From Victivallales bacterium (lineage in GTDB: Bacteria > Verrucomicrobiota > Lentisphaeria > Oligosphaerales > Oligosphaeraceae): a stretch of DNA of 26,842 nt. Location: assembly GCA_017964325.1 (NCBI GenBank), contig JAGCSE010000169.1:1-26842 (forward strand), written 5' to 3'. Numbering within the stretch: the stretch's first letter is position 1; every line of letters begins with the position of its first letter. The translations under genes were made by a program, and so were the position numbers. This document shows, in pieces, positions 7,748 through 15,819 of the stretch. The notes under the pieces were generated by a model that did no database searches, had not been told where the DNA came from, and saw only the letters and a program-made list of their open reading frames with translations.

Positions 7748-8673
7748 TCCAGACAATTGTATGTTTGTAGCATGTATCGAACGATGTCCAACATCAAGAT
7801 TTCTGAACGCATCTTGAACTCAATCGGAAGCATGCTCAACCGATCGAATTCAGACCCTTTCTGTAGGAAACGCTGGCGGTTGCAGTTGCAGAACGACCGC
7901 GGAACGGGAAGTGAATACGACTCCAACGTAAAACAGCCTTTGAAGCCGACATCGATCAGACCATTGATGATCGCGTCGTAATTCGTGTTGCCGCAGAACG
8001 GTTGCACATGGGCATCGAAGCCATGGACATTGTCATGAATATGCACTGCCATCAAGCCGTCGCCCATCTCCATGATGGATTTGTACTGATCCACGCCGTG
8101 GCAGTTGCCGTGGCCAACATCCCAACAGCAACCGAACATGGGATGATTGTTCAGCCGTGCGCGAAGTTCATTGAAATCAGCGCCTTCGAAAAGGAAATAC
8201 GTCGGGCAATTCTGCCAGCATGTGTTTTCCGTGTAAATTTTAACACCCGTCGTTTCTGCTTCAGGAAGAAGCTCTCCATAGAATTTCGCGTTGGCCGCCA
8301 TGAATTCTTCCCGCGTGCCGTTTGGACGGCAGATTCCATGCACGACCATGCCTGGTATGCCGAGCATCTTGCAAATCTGCATCTCACGTTTCAGCATAGA
8401 GATACGATATTCACGGTCAGGCCCTTCGTCGAAGCAGCCGTCGGTGGCATGGGCTTGAACGAAATCCACGCCGACCTCTTCGCCCGCCTTGCGTATGCCT
8501 TCAGCCCATTCCCGCCAGTTGTCAGAACGCATTGGCGAACCGTCATAGTACACACTGTCCAGCGAGACATCGATATGCTTGAAGCCGCATGCCGCCAGCA
8601 GCCGCACGGCCCCTGCCACATTTTCTCTCGCCACATAATCTTTAAAATCGCCTGTCGTTGTCGCGATTCTCAT
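7741..8673 (-). CDS. Sugar phosphate isomerase/epimerase-like TIM-barrel protein
   Basis: A 310-residue member of the xylose isomerase-like TIM-barrel (AP endonuclease 2) superfamily. Candidate metal ligands are Glu149 (KIYTENT), Asp185 and His188 (CCWDVGHGN), His211 or His213 (VHIHDN) and Glu251 (FTLESY). It is cytoplasmic, with no signal peptide. AGGAG lies 9 bases upstream of ATG 8673. Such proteins isomerise, epimerise or dehydrate sugars and inositols; the substrate cannot be assigned. It lies between a propeller/esterase fusion and an esterase on the same strand, which suggests intracellular processing of a sugar released by those enzymes. The gene's stop codon coincides with the heptad repeat. 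Confidence 0.85.
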   Translation of the reverse strand: MRIATTTGDFKDYVARENVAGAVRLLAACGFKHIDVSLDSVYYDGSPMRSDNWREWAEGIRKAGEEVGVDFVQAHATDGCFDEGPDREYRISMLKREMQICKMLGIPGMVVHGICRPNGTREEFMAANAKFYGELLPEAETTGVKIYTENTCWQNCPTYFLFEGADFNELRARLNNHPMFGCCWDVGHGNCHGVDQYKSIMEMGDGLMAVHIHDNVHGFDAHVQPFCGNTNYDAIINGLIDVGFKGCFTLESYSLPVPRSFCNCNRQRFLQKGSEFDRLSMLPIEFKMRSEILMLDIVRYMLQTYNCLDD

Positions 8674-8697
8674 GATGCTATTCTCCTAAATCAAAGA

Positions 8698-8754
8698 GGT
8701 GCCATCGGCGTCTCGCCGTTGGCTTGGGGTGCCATCGGCGTCTCGCCGTTGGCT
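8698..8754. repeat. REP-like palindromic element, two tandem copies
   Basis: Two identical 27-bp copies (8698-8724 and 8728-8754), period 30. Each folds into a hairpin with arms GCCATCGGCG and CGCCGTTGGC (one mismatch) around loop TCT. They are GC-rich compared with the adjoining intergenic bases, and lie directly upstream of the isomerase ribosome site. Confidence 0.8.
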
Positions 8755-8763
8755 AGTTTTTTA

Positions 8764-8819
8764 GCGCAGGCGGGACGCAAGCGCCACTTCCAAAGGCGCA
8801 GGCGGGACGCACGCGCCAC
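8764..8819. repeat. Second REP-like element, two near-identical copies
   Basis: Copies at 8764-8787 and 8796-8819 share GCGCAGGCGGGACGCA and end GCGCCAC, differing at one base (AA versus AC before GCGCC). Outer arms GGCGC and GCGCC can pair in the second copy. They end 5 bases past the esterase stop and are separated from the first element by a T-run. Confidence 0.75.
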
Positions 8820-8824
8820 CTAAC

Positions 8825-9643
8825 TTAAAATCCCTGCGCGGCAAGCCACTTCGTGCAGAGGTCCGCCCACTGTGAGACGATGGGATTACCGACCGCCAAT
8901 CCAAGGCCATGATGCCCTTCGGGGAAGATGTGCAGTTCGAACGGCACTTTGCAGTTCCGTAGCGCATTCGCGAAATACAGCGTGTTCTCTACAGGAACGA
9001 GTTCGTCTGCGAACGTCGTCCATAGGAACGTAGGCGGTGTCTGCGGCGTCACGCGGTATTCCAACGACAGATATTCCTGCATCTTCGGATCGACCTTCCC
9101 GTGGGCGTCGTCCAGCAGGCAGTGCATCGAGCCGTCGTGTCGTTTGAAGCCGAACGTAATGACAGAATAGCAGGAGACGAACGCGTCCGGACGCGACGAC
9201 TGCTTGTCAACAGGATCGTCCGAATTGAGCACGGTTGATTCGAAAATCGTGGAAGCAGTTGCCGCGCAATGGCCGCCAGCGGAGAATCCAAGAATGCCGA
9301 CGTGGTTCGGATCAATATGCCATTCCGCCGCATGATACCGCACCAGACGGATGGCGCGACGCGCGTCTTCCGCCGGAATCGGATAGCGGTACGGCGACAC
9401 ACGATACTGCACGACGACCGCCGGAATGCCCGCCGCGTTCAGCATTTTCGCAATCGGTTCGCCTTCATGGGCCGCCTTGAAATGATAACCGCCACCAGGC
9501 AACACGACGACCAAGCCGCGCGGTTTGCTAATATCATAGTTTTCAGGCATATACAACGTCAAATCCGGCTTGTCCTCCACAGCGTCGCCTTTCGCTCCGG
9601 GCGCTCCGTCCGGCCACAACAACAATTTCAATGGTTCGCTCAT
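8825..9643 (-). CDS. Alpha/beta-hydrolase, acetylesterase-like
   Basis: A 272-residue cytoplasmic hydrolase resembling the BD-FAE/acetyl-xylan esterase group. It shows an oxyanion-hole motif VVLPGGGYHF (about 46-55), the nucleophile elbow GFSAGGH (Ser121), an acid candidate Asp213 (TTFADELVP) and His244/His245 (FPEGHHGLGLA). An AGAGGAAAAC ribosome site precedes ATG 9643. It is probably the first gene of the minus-strand cluster running through the isomerase and the BNR-esterase fusion, so deacetylation of short oligosaccharides taken up by the cell is a reasonable inference. The substrate is not determined. Confidence 0.87.
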   Translation of the reverse strand: MSEPLKLLLWPDGAPGAKGDAVEDKPDLTLYMPENYDISKPRGLVVVLPGGGYHFKAAHEGEPIAKMLNAAGIPAVVVQYRVSPYRYPIPAEDARRAIRLVRYHAAEWHIDPNHVGILGFSAGGHCAATASTIFESTVLNSDDPVDKQSSRPDAFVSCYSVITFGFKRHDGSMHCLLDDAHGKVDPKMQEYLSLEYRVTPQTPPTFLWTTFADELVPVENTLYFANALRNCKVPFELHIFPEGHHGLGLAVGNPIVSQWADLCTKWLAAQGF

Positions 9644-9734
9644 GTTTTCCTCTGATTGTTTGAATGGTTATGAATATTTAAGAAACTACCATTAATATAG
9701 CATGCGCCATCGTTCTGAACCTTTCGCTTCACGG

Positions 9735-9769
9735 AGCTAAGAGCTTAAAGCTGAATGCTTAAAGCAAAA
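9735..9769. repeat. Degenerate heptad repeat (AGCTTAA-like), five units
   Basis: Five consecutive 7-base units read AGCTAAG, AGCTTAA, AGCTGAA and so on, with TAA appearing repeatedly on one strand and TTA giving TAA on the other. It shares the 7-base period of the other repeats but not their sequence. Confidence 0.5.
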
Positions 9770-9869
9770 GCAGATATTTCAGCATCAAAGCCGACGGCAG
9801 CGAGACTATTTGCTTAATCTGCACTACTATTGTTCATTTTCTTGTTTTTTTAGCAAAGATTTTTCCACT

Positions 9870-9952
9870 GTCTAATTGTCTAACCGTCCCCCGTCTAGCG
9901 TCTTGTCGTCTATCGTCTCCGCCCGTCTCGCGTCTCACGTCTCTCGTCTCAC
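9870..9952. repeat. GTCT-initiated quasi-heptad repeat, about 11 units
   Basis: Units beginning GTCT or GTCC follow one another with lengths mostly 7 (GTCTCAC, GTCTCTC, GTCTCGC, GTCTATC, GTCTAGC) and occasionally 8 or 10. On the minus strand they read as GAGAC/TAGAC/TGAGAC units downstream of the pseudokinase gene. Confidence 0.7.
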
Positions 9953-9960
9953 GCCCCCCA

Positions 9961-9982
9961 AAAAGCAATCCTGATTGCTTTT
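9961..9982 (-). terminator. Palindrome with A- and T-tracts, possible bidirectional terminator
   Basis: AAAAGCAATC and GATTGCTTTT are perfect arms separated by CT. The T-tract after the stem on either strand gives a short intrinsic-terminator shape, though the stem is only about six GC/AT-mixed pairs. GCCCCCCAAAAA is directly repeated at 9953-9964 and 9983-9994 around it. It lies about 140 bases downstream of the pseudokinase stop. Confidence 0.45.
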
Positions 9983-10123
9983 GCCCCCCAAAAACAGGAG
10001 GGCGCAATGGCATCGCCATCACGCGGTTTGACGCGAGACGCGAACACAAAAAACAGAAGACGATAAGACATGAGAGGAAAAGATTGCATGATGATTATTT
10101 GGTTGCGTCTTGTGTTCGTCGCT

Positions 10124-12904
10124 TCACCAAATCGTTCGTTTGGAATGACTTTCGCGCACATCTTCCTCACGCAGATGATATACGACCCAGTGTATCCGAA
10201 TCGCCACATTCCGCCGCTTCTTCTGGTCAATCACCTCATCTTCATACCTGTCAACACGGAACTTGCCGAAATTTCCCTTTGACGTGCGGAAAAGCACGAC
10301 AGAACCGCTCTTCAATGGGCTTTTTCCATCCTTCGTGTATTCCAGCGTCATGTCAGAAAATTTCTGCTTCGCAATGTAACTAACTTGCACCTGCTGGAAC
10401 GGTGTCAAGTTATTGGTCATCGGCAACACTTCGCAGCCATTGCGCGGTTCCAATGTAAGTTTCTTGTTTTCAATGTCATAACTCCAATAAAAATCCACAT
10501 CGGCCTCCACAAGTTTCTGGTCCTTCGCTTTTGCCGATGTAACCCAATCCGAATGCTCGCCTTTGACCGTCACGGCATTTAAGTCCGCATCCCACGGCAT
10601 ATTAGGACGAATCGTCGTCGTTCCAGTCGTGTAAAGGTTGTCGTTCCATTCCTGAACGACCTTCTTGCCCTGCCTGGCCTCCAAAAGAAGTGTTCTGATT
10701 TTCGGATTCATATCAAGGTCCATGACGGTCTTGCCGTCTTCATTCGTCCATTTGACATTCGCGCCGTTCGCCAGCAACCAGCGGATCACATCTTCATCAG
10801 CCTTCTCCCGCACAGCATAATACAACGGTGTCTCCTTCTGTATCACGCCGTCCTTTTCGATCTCGCATTCGGCGTTCACGTTGATTCCCAAGGTCTTAAG
10901 ACGTCCCAAAAGCTCAATGCGATTCTTGTGCTTCATCGCCGCCAGCAAAACACGCCCATACTGCGGGGCTTTCATCGACTTCACACGCTGCATAGCCGTC
11001 TTCAAGAAGCCTTTGGACATCTTCTGCTCAATGGCATTGGCGATCACCTGCGCCTTCAGTTCATCCGTCAAATCATCCTTGTTCGCTTCAAACCACGCAT
11101 TGAAAACCTCTTGCTGCAACGCATGATTGTCACGCAAATACCCATGCTGGCACATCGCAACAATTCCCGCGATATTCTTCCGTGCCAATGCACCCGCGTC
11201 ATCTCCATTATTCTTGAAAAACACGCCCGCATTGAACAATATCTCAGGATCGGCCTTGTGTTTCAACAACATAAGCACCGCTCCGTGAACTTTTCGCCCA
11301 TTGTCAATCGCAATCTGCAACGGCATTTTGAATTTCTCACCAGGCGCACGCGGCCGCCAGTTTACATCCGCCCCTTGTTTCAGCATGAATTCGACCGCGT
11401 CCCAATGCCCCCGCGCACAAGCTTGCTGCAACAAAGACGTCCCGTCTTCAGACACCCAGTCCAACTTAGCACCCGCATCAATCAACGTCTTGATTTCCTT
11501 GGCATTGCGTCGTTTCAAAGCCGCCTCCAACTGCTTTTGGCGCTGCTGTGCCTCCTCGCTGATTTTCACTTTCTTCTCTTCGTCTTCTTTGTCCTCCTTC
11601 TCCTTCTTCTTTTCGTCTTCGACAACAACCTTTTCAGCCTTCTCCTCCGGCTTGCCGTCATCGGCTACAAAGCCCTGCTCCTCGTCCTCATCCTGTTCAA
11701 CGACAGGTATTTCAACTGATTTATTTCCAGCAGCCTCCAAAGACGTATCCATTTCTTCCACGTTTTCCGTCTCCACATCTGCCGAAGGAAAATCATCCTC
11801 ATCCATGCGTTCTTCAACAATCGCCTCCTGCGGTTGTTCTGCCTTCACATCCTCCTTATTTTCAGATACTTTCAATACTGTCTCTACCAACGGCAACTGC
11901 GAAGCATCCTCGCGAGACACGGCCAGACCATAGCCAACGCAAAACGCCAACACAAACAACGCAACATACGATACTTTCATTATCCACGAACCTCCTGTTT
12001 GATTTCTCCGTCTCTTTGTTTCCGCCGACACGGCTTTCATTTTTCTAACATTCCTTCCCGTCGTCACTTGTCCTCCACCATCCACAATTTCCTGCAACTC
12101 CTCCGCCGCCAGATGACGGCTCAAATCCACTCCGTCCAAACACGCCAGCATCTCCTCCACATCAGCTGGCCGTTCATCTGGATTTTCGTTCAACAGACGA
12201 TGGACAAGCAAGACCAAATCCGATGACAGCTCCGACCGCATCTCCCACAGCGGCATCATCTGCCCCGCATTTCCAAATGGCTCATGTCCAGTCAGTAACA
12301 TATACATCATCGCACCGATGCTGTAGAAATCAGACCGTACGTCAACCTGTTCGCACGTGGTTTCAGGTGCCGAAAAACAACCTGTCAGCCCAGCGAAGCC
12401 TCTGTTTTCCAATAGGATGCTACCATCCGAAGCGACATGGACACCGTCCAATGTCAAGCCTCCATACCCAAGCCCCGCCACCTCAAACGGTTTCAACACC
12501 AACACGGTGTTCCGCATAACCGCCAGACAGTACGATTCGCTTAACGGCCCTTCATTACGCAAAAGTTCCAACAGCGACCGACCGTCCTTGCATTTGGATA
12601 CGACATTCGATTCCAATGGCGCAAATGAAACATTAACTTCCTTATTGACAGATAGTTCAGAATATTGCAACAGGTCGTTCTCATGCTTCATGATCCCTTC
12701 CACGACCTCGACGTCATGCTCCGTCAACGACACGCCGAAGCACTTGACCAAGCATACGCTGTCATCGCGGACATTGACCGCACGGTAAATTTCCGTCACG
12801 CCGTCCGCATGAAGGACGCTCTCCAGACGATAGTCGCCCAGAAGCTCGCCGACTTGATGCCGCCGAGCCGCGTCACCACTTGTTTTTGACAGCCTTTCAA
12901 CCAT
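10124..12904 (-). CDS. Membrane pseudokinase with ankyrin repeats
   Basis: About 926 residues. Residues 22-257 have a Ser/Thr kinase fold: VCLVKCF with a Lys at the VAIK position (Lys54), CFSAPE (APE, 179-181), SDFYSIGAMMYMLLTG (helix F) and NPDERP near the end. The catalytic loop reads YGGLTLDGV in place of HRDLKPxN and the DFG triplet reads NRG, so catalytic Asp and Asn and the Mg-binding Asp are missing. One membrane span follows (about 308-329, IMKVSYVALFVLAFCVGYGL), then an acidic, Lys/Glu-rich linker (347-460), ankyrin-like repeats (459-516 and 691-730) and a beta-rich C-terminal domain (747-917). The longest frame begins with TTG at 12928; ATG 12904 is preferred but neither has a clear ribosome site. 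Likely a signalling scaffold. Confidence 0.85.
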   Translation of the reverse strand: MVERLSKTSGDAARRHQVGELLGDYRLESVLHADGVTEIYRAVNVRDDSVCLVKCFGVSLTEHDVEVVEGIMKHENDLLQYSELSVNKEVNVSFAPLESNVVSKCKDGRSLLELLRNEGPLSESYCLAVMRNTVLVLKPFEVAGLGYGGLTLDGVHVASDGSILLENRGFAGLTGCFSAPETTCEQVDVRSDFYSIGAMMYMLLTGHEPFGNAGQMMPLWEMRSELSSDLVLLVHRLLNENPDERPADVEEMLACLDGVDLSRHLAAEELQEIVDGGGQVTTGRNVRKMKAVSAETKRRRNQTGGSWIMKVSYVALFVLAFCVGYGLAVSREDASQLPLVETVLKVSENKEDVKAEQPQEAIVEERMDEDDFPSADVETENVEEMDTSLEAAGNKSVEIPVVEQDEDEEQGFVADDGKPEEKAEKVVVEDEKKKEKEDKEDEEKKVKISEEAQQRQKQLEAALKRRNAKEIKTLIDAGAKLDWVSEDGTSLLQQACARGHWDAVEFMLKQGADVNWRPRAPGEKFKMPLQIAIDNGRKVHGAVLMLLKHKADPEILFNAGVFFKNNGDDAGALARKNIAGIVAMCQHGYLRDNHALQQEVFNAWFEANKDDLTDELKAQVIANAIEQKMSKGFLKTAMQRVKSMKAPQYGRVLLAAMKHKNRIELLGRLKTLGINVNAECEIEKDGVIQKETPLYYAVREKADEDVIRWLLANGANVKWTNEDGKTVMDLDMNPKIRTLLLEARQGKKVVQEWNDNLYTTGTTTIRPNMPWDADLNAVTVKGEHSDWVTSAKAKDQKLVEADVDFYWSYDIENKKLTLEPRNGCEVLPMTNNLTPFQQVQVSYIAKQKFSDMTLEYTKDGKSPLKSGSVVLFRTSKGNFGKFRVDRYEDEVIDQKKRRNVAIRIHWVVYHLREEDVRESHSKRTIW

Positions 12905-13050
12905 CTTCACACCATATCTTGGCTCCAAATCAATTTCATATCATCGCCGTGACTTGCAAAAAAAAACAATCAATACACATTATTATATATTGTCATGCCA
13001 TTTTTTCACTTTTCCATTATTGTTTTTTCATTTCACGAGAGAAAATTACA

Positions 13051-14046
13051 ATGACCGCCAATTCCTTCGCCAGTGAAGACATCTTGAAAAAAGCCACCGA
13101 AGTCCTTGATATTGAAATAGAAGGACTCCAAACCATCCGCAAGAACCTTGGCCAGCCCTTCGTTGACTGCGTCAAACGCTGTTTTGACACGGTCTCACGC
13201 GGCGGCAAACTCGTCGTCACCGGCATCGGCAAAAGCGGCCATATCGGCCAGAAAATGGCCGCAACACTCGCCTCCACTGGTTCCCGCGCCGTCTTCATGC
13301 ATCCCGTCGAAGCCATGCACGGCGACCTCGGCGTCGTCTCCCCGCAGGACACCCTCCTCGCTCTCAGCTACAGTGGCGAAACGGACGAACTACTCGCCGT
13401 CATCCCCGCCATCAAACGGCTCGGCATCGACATCATCGCCATCACTCAGAAGGCGGACTCGCGCCTCGGCGAATGCGCGGAACTCGTCGTCCCCATGCCC
13501 GTCCCCCGCGAAGCCTGCCCCTTCAATCTCGCTCCAACCACGACCACCACGGCACTGACCGCCCTGGGCGACGCTCTCGCCATGACCATGCTCTATCTCC
13601 GCCATTTCCAGCTCAACGACTACGCCAAACTGCATCCAGCTGGTGCAATTGGCCGTTCCATCACCTTGAAAGTCAAAGATTTCATGAGAACAGGCGACCA
13701 TGCGGCCAATGTCCGCCCAGGCACTTCAGTCCGAGACGCCCTCCTTGCCATGACCGCCGCCCGCTGCGGCGCCGTCGCAATCGTCGATGACAACAACAAC
13801 CTCCTCGGCATTTTCACGGACGGCGATTTCCGCAGACGCATCACCACGGATACGTCCGTCATCGACGCGGCCATCGAAACCGTCATGACGCAGAATCCCA
13901 TCACCATCAACGAAAATTCCATGGCCGTTGAAATCATGAAACTCCTGGAAAAACGAAAGATAGATGATATCCTCGTCACGACGGACGACGGCAAATTCGC
14001 GGGTCTTGTCGATATTCAGGACCTTCCGAAATTCAAAGTCATGTAA
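13051..14046 (+). CDS. kdsD: Arabinose-5-phosphate isomerase (KdsD/KpsF)
   Basis: Converts ribulose-5-phosphate to arabinose-5-phosphate, the first committed step toward Kdo of lipopolysaccharide. The 331-residue length matches the family. Residues 35-185 form the SIS domain (VVTGIGKSGHIGQKMAATLA with Lys61; HPVEAMHGDLG with His90; SYSGETDEL), the linker carries AKLHPAGAIGR, and two CBS domains follow (about 209-331, including CGAVAIVDDNNNLLGIFTDGD). The start at 13051 has GAGAG 9 bases upstream; extending to 12880 would run into the divergent pseudokinase gene and add unrelated residues. It sits 23 bases before psd, likely in one transcript. It indicates an LPS-type outer membrane. Confidence 0.95.
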   Translation: MTANSFASEDILKKATEVLDIEIEGLQTIRKNLGQPFVDCVKRCFDTVSRGGKLVVTGIGKSGHIGQKMAATLASTGSRAVFMHPVEAMHGDLGVVSPQDTLLALSYSGETDELLAVIPAIKRLGIDIIAITQKADSRLGECAELVVPMPVPREACPFNLAPTTTTTALTALGDALAMTMLYLRHFQLNDYAKLHPAGAIGRSITLKVKDFMRTGDHAANVRPGTSVRDALLAMTAARCGAVAIVDDNNNLLGIFTDGDFRRRITTDTSVIDAAIETVMTQNPITINENSMAVEIMKLLEKRKIDDILVTTDDGKFAGLVDIQDLPKFKVM

Positions 14047-14069
14047 CCGCACCAGATACAATCGTTTCG

Positions 14070-14966
14070 ATGTCCAGTATTCAGCTTTACGACCGTTCAA
14101 CAAAAAGTATTGTCGAGGAAACCGTCCTAGGAGACACGTTTGTCCGTCTTGCCTACGCATCCCCCTTGAAACACGTTCTTTCATGGCCGCTTTTCTCCCA
14201 TGCCTGCCTCTCGCGCCTCATGGGATGGTATGCGGACAGGCCGTCTTCCATAAAGCGTATCCCAAAGACTATCAAGGAATTGAACATCAACATGGAGGAT
14301 TATGAAGTCCCCGAAGGCGGCTTCAAATCCTTCAATGATTTCTTCACCCGCCGTCTCAAGCCGCATGCCAGACCGTTTCCAGAAGAGCGAACCCTTTTCG
14401 GCTCGCCAGCGGACTGCCGTCTCTTTGCATGGCAGAACCTCCAAAACGACCTCTGCATTCCCGTAAAAGGCGACCGTTTCACCGTCGCCCAACTGCTTGG
14501 TCCGTCCCATGTCAAGCTCGCCGAACTCTTTCATGACGGCTCGCTCTGTGTCTGCCGCCTCTGCCCCGCAGACTACCACCGATTCCATTTTCCGGATGAC
14601 GGCCGCTTCGTCGCAACTTGGCCAGTCAAAGGAAAATACAACTCCGTCAATCCCCTTGCGCTCAATCAAAATCTGAATGTATTCACAACGAACTACCGCG
14701 AAATCTCCCTAATGAATCTTGCCAATTTCGGGCTAACGCTTTACATCGAAGTCGGAGCCTTCGCCGTCGCCTCCATCACCCAGACGAGCGACGGCCCCAC
14801 CTTCAAGCGAGGAGAGGAAAAAGGCTATTTCTCCTTCGGCGGCTCAACAATCATTCTTGTCTTCCAGAAAAATCATATACATTTTGACCAAGATATTCTT
14901 GAACATACCGAGCAGAACATCGAAACACTCGTCAAGACAGGACAGCCCATTGCTAAAAGCTCTTGA
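14070..14966 (+). CDS. psd: Phosphatidylserine decarboxylase proenzyme
   Basis: Makes phosphatidylethanolamine from phosphatidylserine. The 298-residue protein has the self-cleavage motif FSFGGSTIILVF, where Ser259 of GGST would become the pyruvoyl group, and the likely triad partners Asp115 (GSPADCR) and His170 (CPADYHRFHFP). The C-terminal alpha chain after cleavage would be about 40 residues. GGST replaces the LGST of the Escherichia coli type. There is no strong ribosome site, and the gene follows kdsD by 23 bases, so translation may be coupled. Together with cdsA it supports PE-based membranes. Confidence 0.93.
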   Translation: MSSIQLYDRSTKSIVEETVLGDTFVRLAYASPLKHVLSWPLFSHACLSRLMGWYADRPSSIKRIPKTIKELNINMEDYEVPEGGFKSFNDFFTRRLKPHARPFPEERTLFGSPADCRLFAWQNLQNDLCIPVKGDRFTVAQLLGPSHVKLAELFHDGSLCVCRLCPADYHRFHFPDDGRFVATWPVKGKYNSVNPLALNQNLNVFTTNYREISLMNLANFGLTLYIEVGAFAVASITQTSDGPTFKRGEEKGYFSFGGSTIILVFQKNHIHFDQDILEHTEQNIETLVKTGQPIAKSS

Positions 14967-14995
14967 TTTCAAACAAACATCGGATTTTTTTTCTT

Positions 14996-15023
14996 ATCAA
15001 TTTCCCTTTTGATTTATTATCAA
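14996..15023. promoter_or_regulatory. Possible operator: ATCAA/TTGAT half-sites upstream of dtxR-like gene
   Basis: Three half-sites alternate: ATCAA (14996-15000), TTGAT (15009-15013) and ATCAA (15019-15023), giving inverted pairs with 8- and 5-base spacers, 25 bases ahead of the regulator start. Autoregulation is possible; AT-richness makes chance occurrence plausible. Confidence 0.3.
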
Positions 15024-15048
15024 CGATACATCGCATCAAGAAGCTGAC

Positions 15049-15744
15049 ATGGAAAAGACAGAACTATCCAGCAATCTAGAAGACTATCTGGAAGCCATTG
15101 CGGAACTTGTGGAAATGGAAGGCCATGCCCATACAAAAGACCTTGCGGACAAGTTACATATAACCATGCCGTCTGTCACCAACGCCCTCCAGACGCTCGG
15201 AGCGCGCAATCTGGTTGACTACCAACCGCATTCGCCTGTCACGCTCACCGCAGCCGGTGCGCAACGTGCCGCCATCATCCGCAACCGTCATCTCGCCATG
15301 CGTATTTTCTTTTCGAAAGTCCTTAAGCTGGAACCAGATGAAGCGGACGAAGCGGCTTGCAAAATCGAACACATCATCGGCGAAAAAGTCTTTTCACGCT
15401 TTGTATGCCTTGTGCAGGCCATCACGACACGCAAAGATTGCCGCCATTTGCGTACTTTTTTGGAGAAGGTCATGCCACAGCTCCATTCCGATGAAGATGA
15501 CGAAGCTGAACTCATCCCGCTGACCGAACTTCCTGAAGGCAAATGCGCCATCGTTGGATATATCAGTGAATATCTCCTTGAAAACAAGGAGTTTGCAGAC
15601 CACGGTCTAGTCTGCGGAACATTCCTTCAAATGGAAGGTTACATCGCTCCTGAAAATAAGCTGAAAATCAGAGTCCTTTTTTCCTCCATTTCAATCAATC
15701 ATAACGACGCCGCCAATATTTTGGTAAAGCCGACGATTGACTAA
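15049..15744 (+). CDS. DtxR/MntR-family metal-dependent regulator
   Basis: Predicted Fe2+ or Mn2+-responsive DNA-binding protein, 231 residues. An N-terminal winged helix (about 5-75: LEDYLEAIAELVE, HTKDLADKLHITMPSVTNAL) is followed by the dimerisation domain with metal-ligand residues His81 (RNRHLAMR) and Cys104, Glu107, His108 in the CKIEH block. The C-terminal part (about 150-231, with LPEGKCAIVGYI) resembles an SH3-like FeoA domain. Cys at the C-x-x-EH position is more like DtxR than MntR, hinting at iron, but the metal is not certain. The start has a weak AAGAAG ribosome site. No transporter target is adjacent. Confidence 0.9.
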   Translation: MEKTELSSNLEDYLEAIAELVEMEGHAHTKDLADKLHITMPSVTNALQTLGARNLVDYQPHSPVTLTAAGAQRAAIIRNRHLAMRIFFSKVLKLEPDEADEAACKIEHIIGEKVFSRFVCLVQAITTRKDCRHLRTFLEKVMPQLHSDEDDEAELIPLTELPEGKCAIVGYISEYLLENKEFADHGLVCGTFLQMEGYIAPENKLKIRVLFSSISINHNDAANILVKPTID

Positions 15745-15754
15745 ACAAAGCGGT

Positions 15755-15773
15755 GTTTGCGCGTCCCGCAAAC
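15755..15773. terminator. Hairpin between convergent dtxR-like and PAP2 genes
   Basis: GTTTGCG and CGCAAAC form perfect 7-base arms around CGTCC, 11 bases past the regulator stop. There is no clear U-tract, so terminator function is tentative. Confidence 0.45.
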
Positions 15774-15798
15774 GGTCGCACAAAGCGCGCCATCCTCC

Positions 15799-15819
15799 CT
15801 AATCACTAACCACTAATTT
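15799..15819. repeat. Heptad repeat overlapping the PAP2 stop codon
   Basis: Units CTAATCA, CTAACCA and CTAATTT (the last diverged) occupy the last 18 coding bases and the stop codon of the PAP2 gene. On the minus strand each unit ends in TAG; the last TAG is the actual stop, and the earlier ones are out of frame. Confidence 0.6.

Larger units (their letters stand above)
9644..10123. other. Non-coding 480-base gap, repeat-rich
   Basis: No convincing gene. It holds the esterase leader, two different heptad-type repeats, a terminator-like palindrome and, near 10030-10070, GAGAC/AAGAC motifs in inverse orientation to the GTCT repeat. Open frames crossing it show no family resemblance and are interrupted or repeat-derived. 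Confidence 0.7.

Noticed and set aside
8002..8823. 273-codon plus-strand open frame
   Set aside because: Antisense to the isomerase-like gene; its end is translated REP-like repeats.
9644..10123. Hidden small gene in the gap
   Set aside because: Frames are short, interrupted or repeat-derived, with no ribosome site or recognisable motif.
12880..13050. N-terminal extension of kdsD
   Set aside because: Overlaps the divergent pseudokinase start and would add about 57 residues absent from KdsD; 13051 has a ribosome site.
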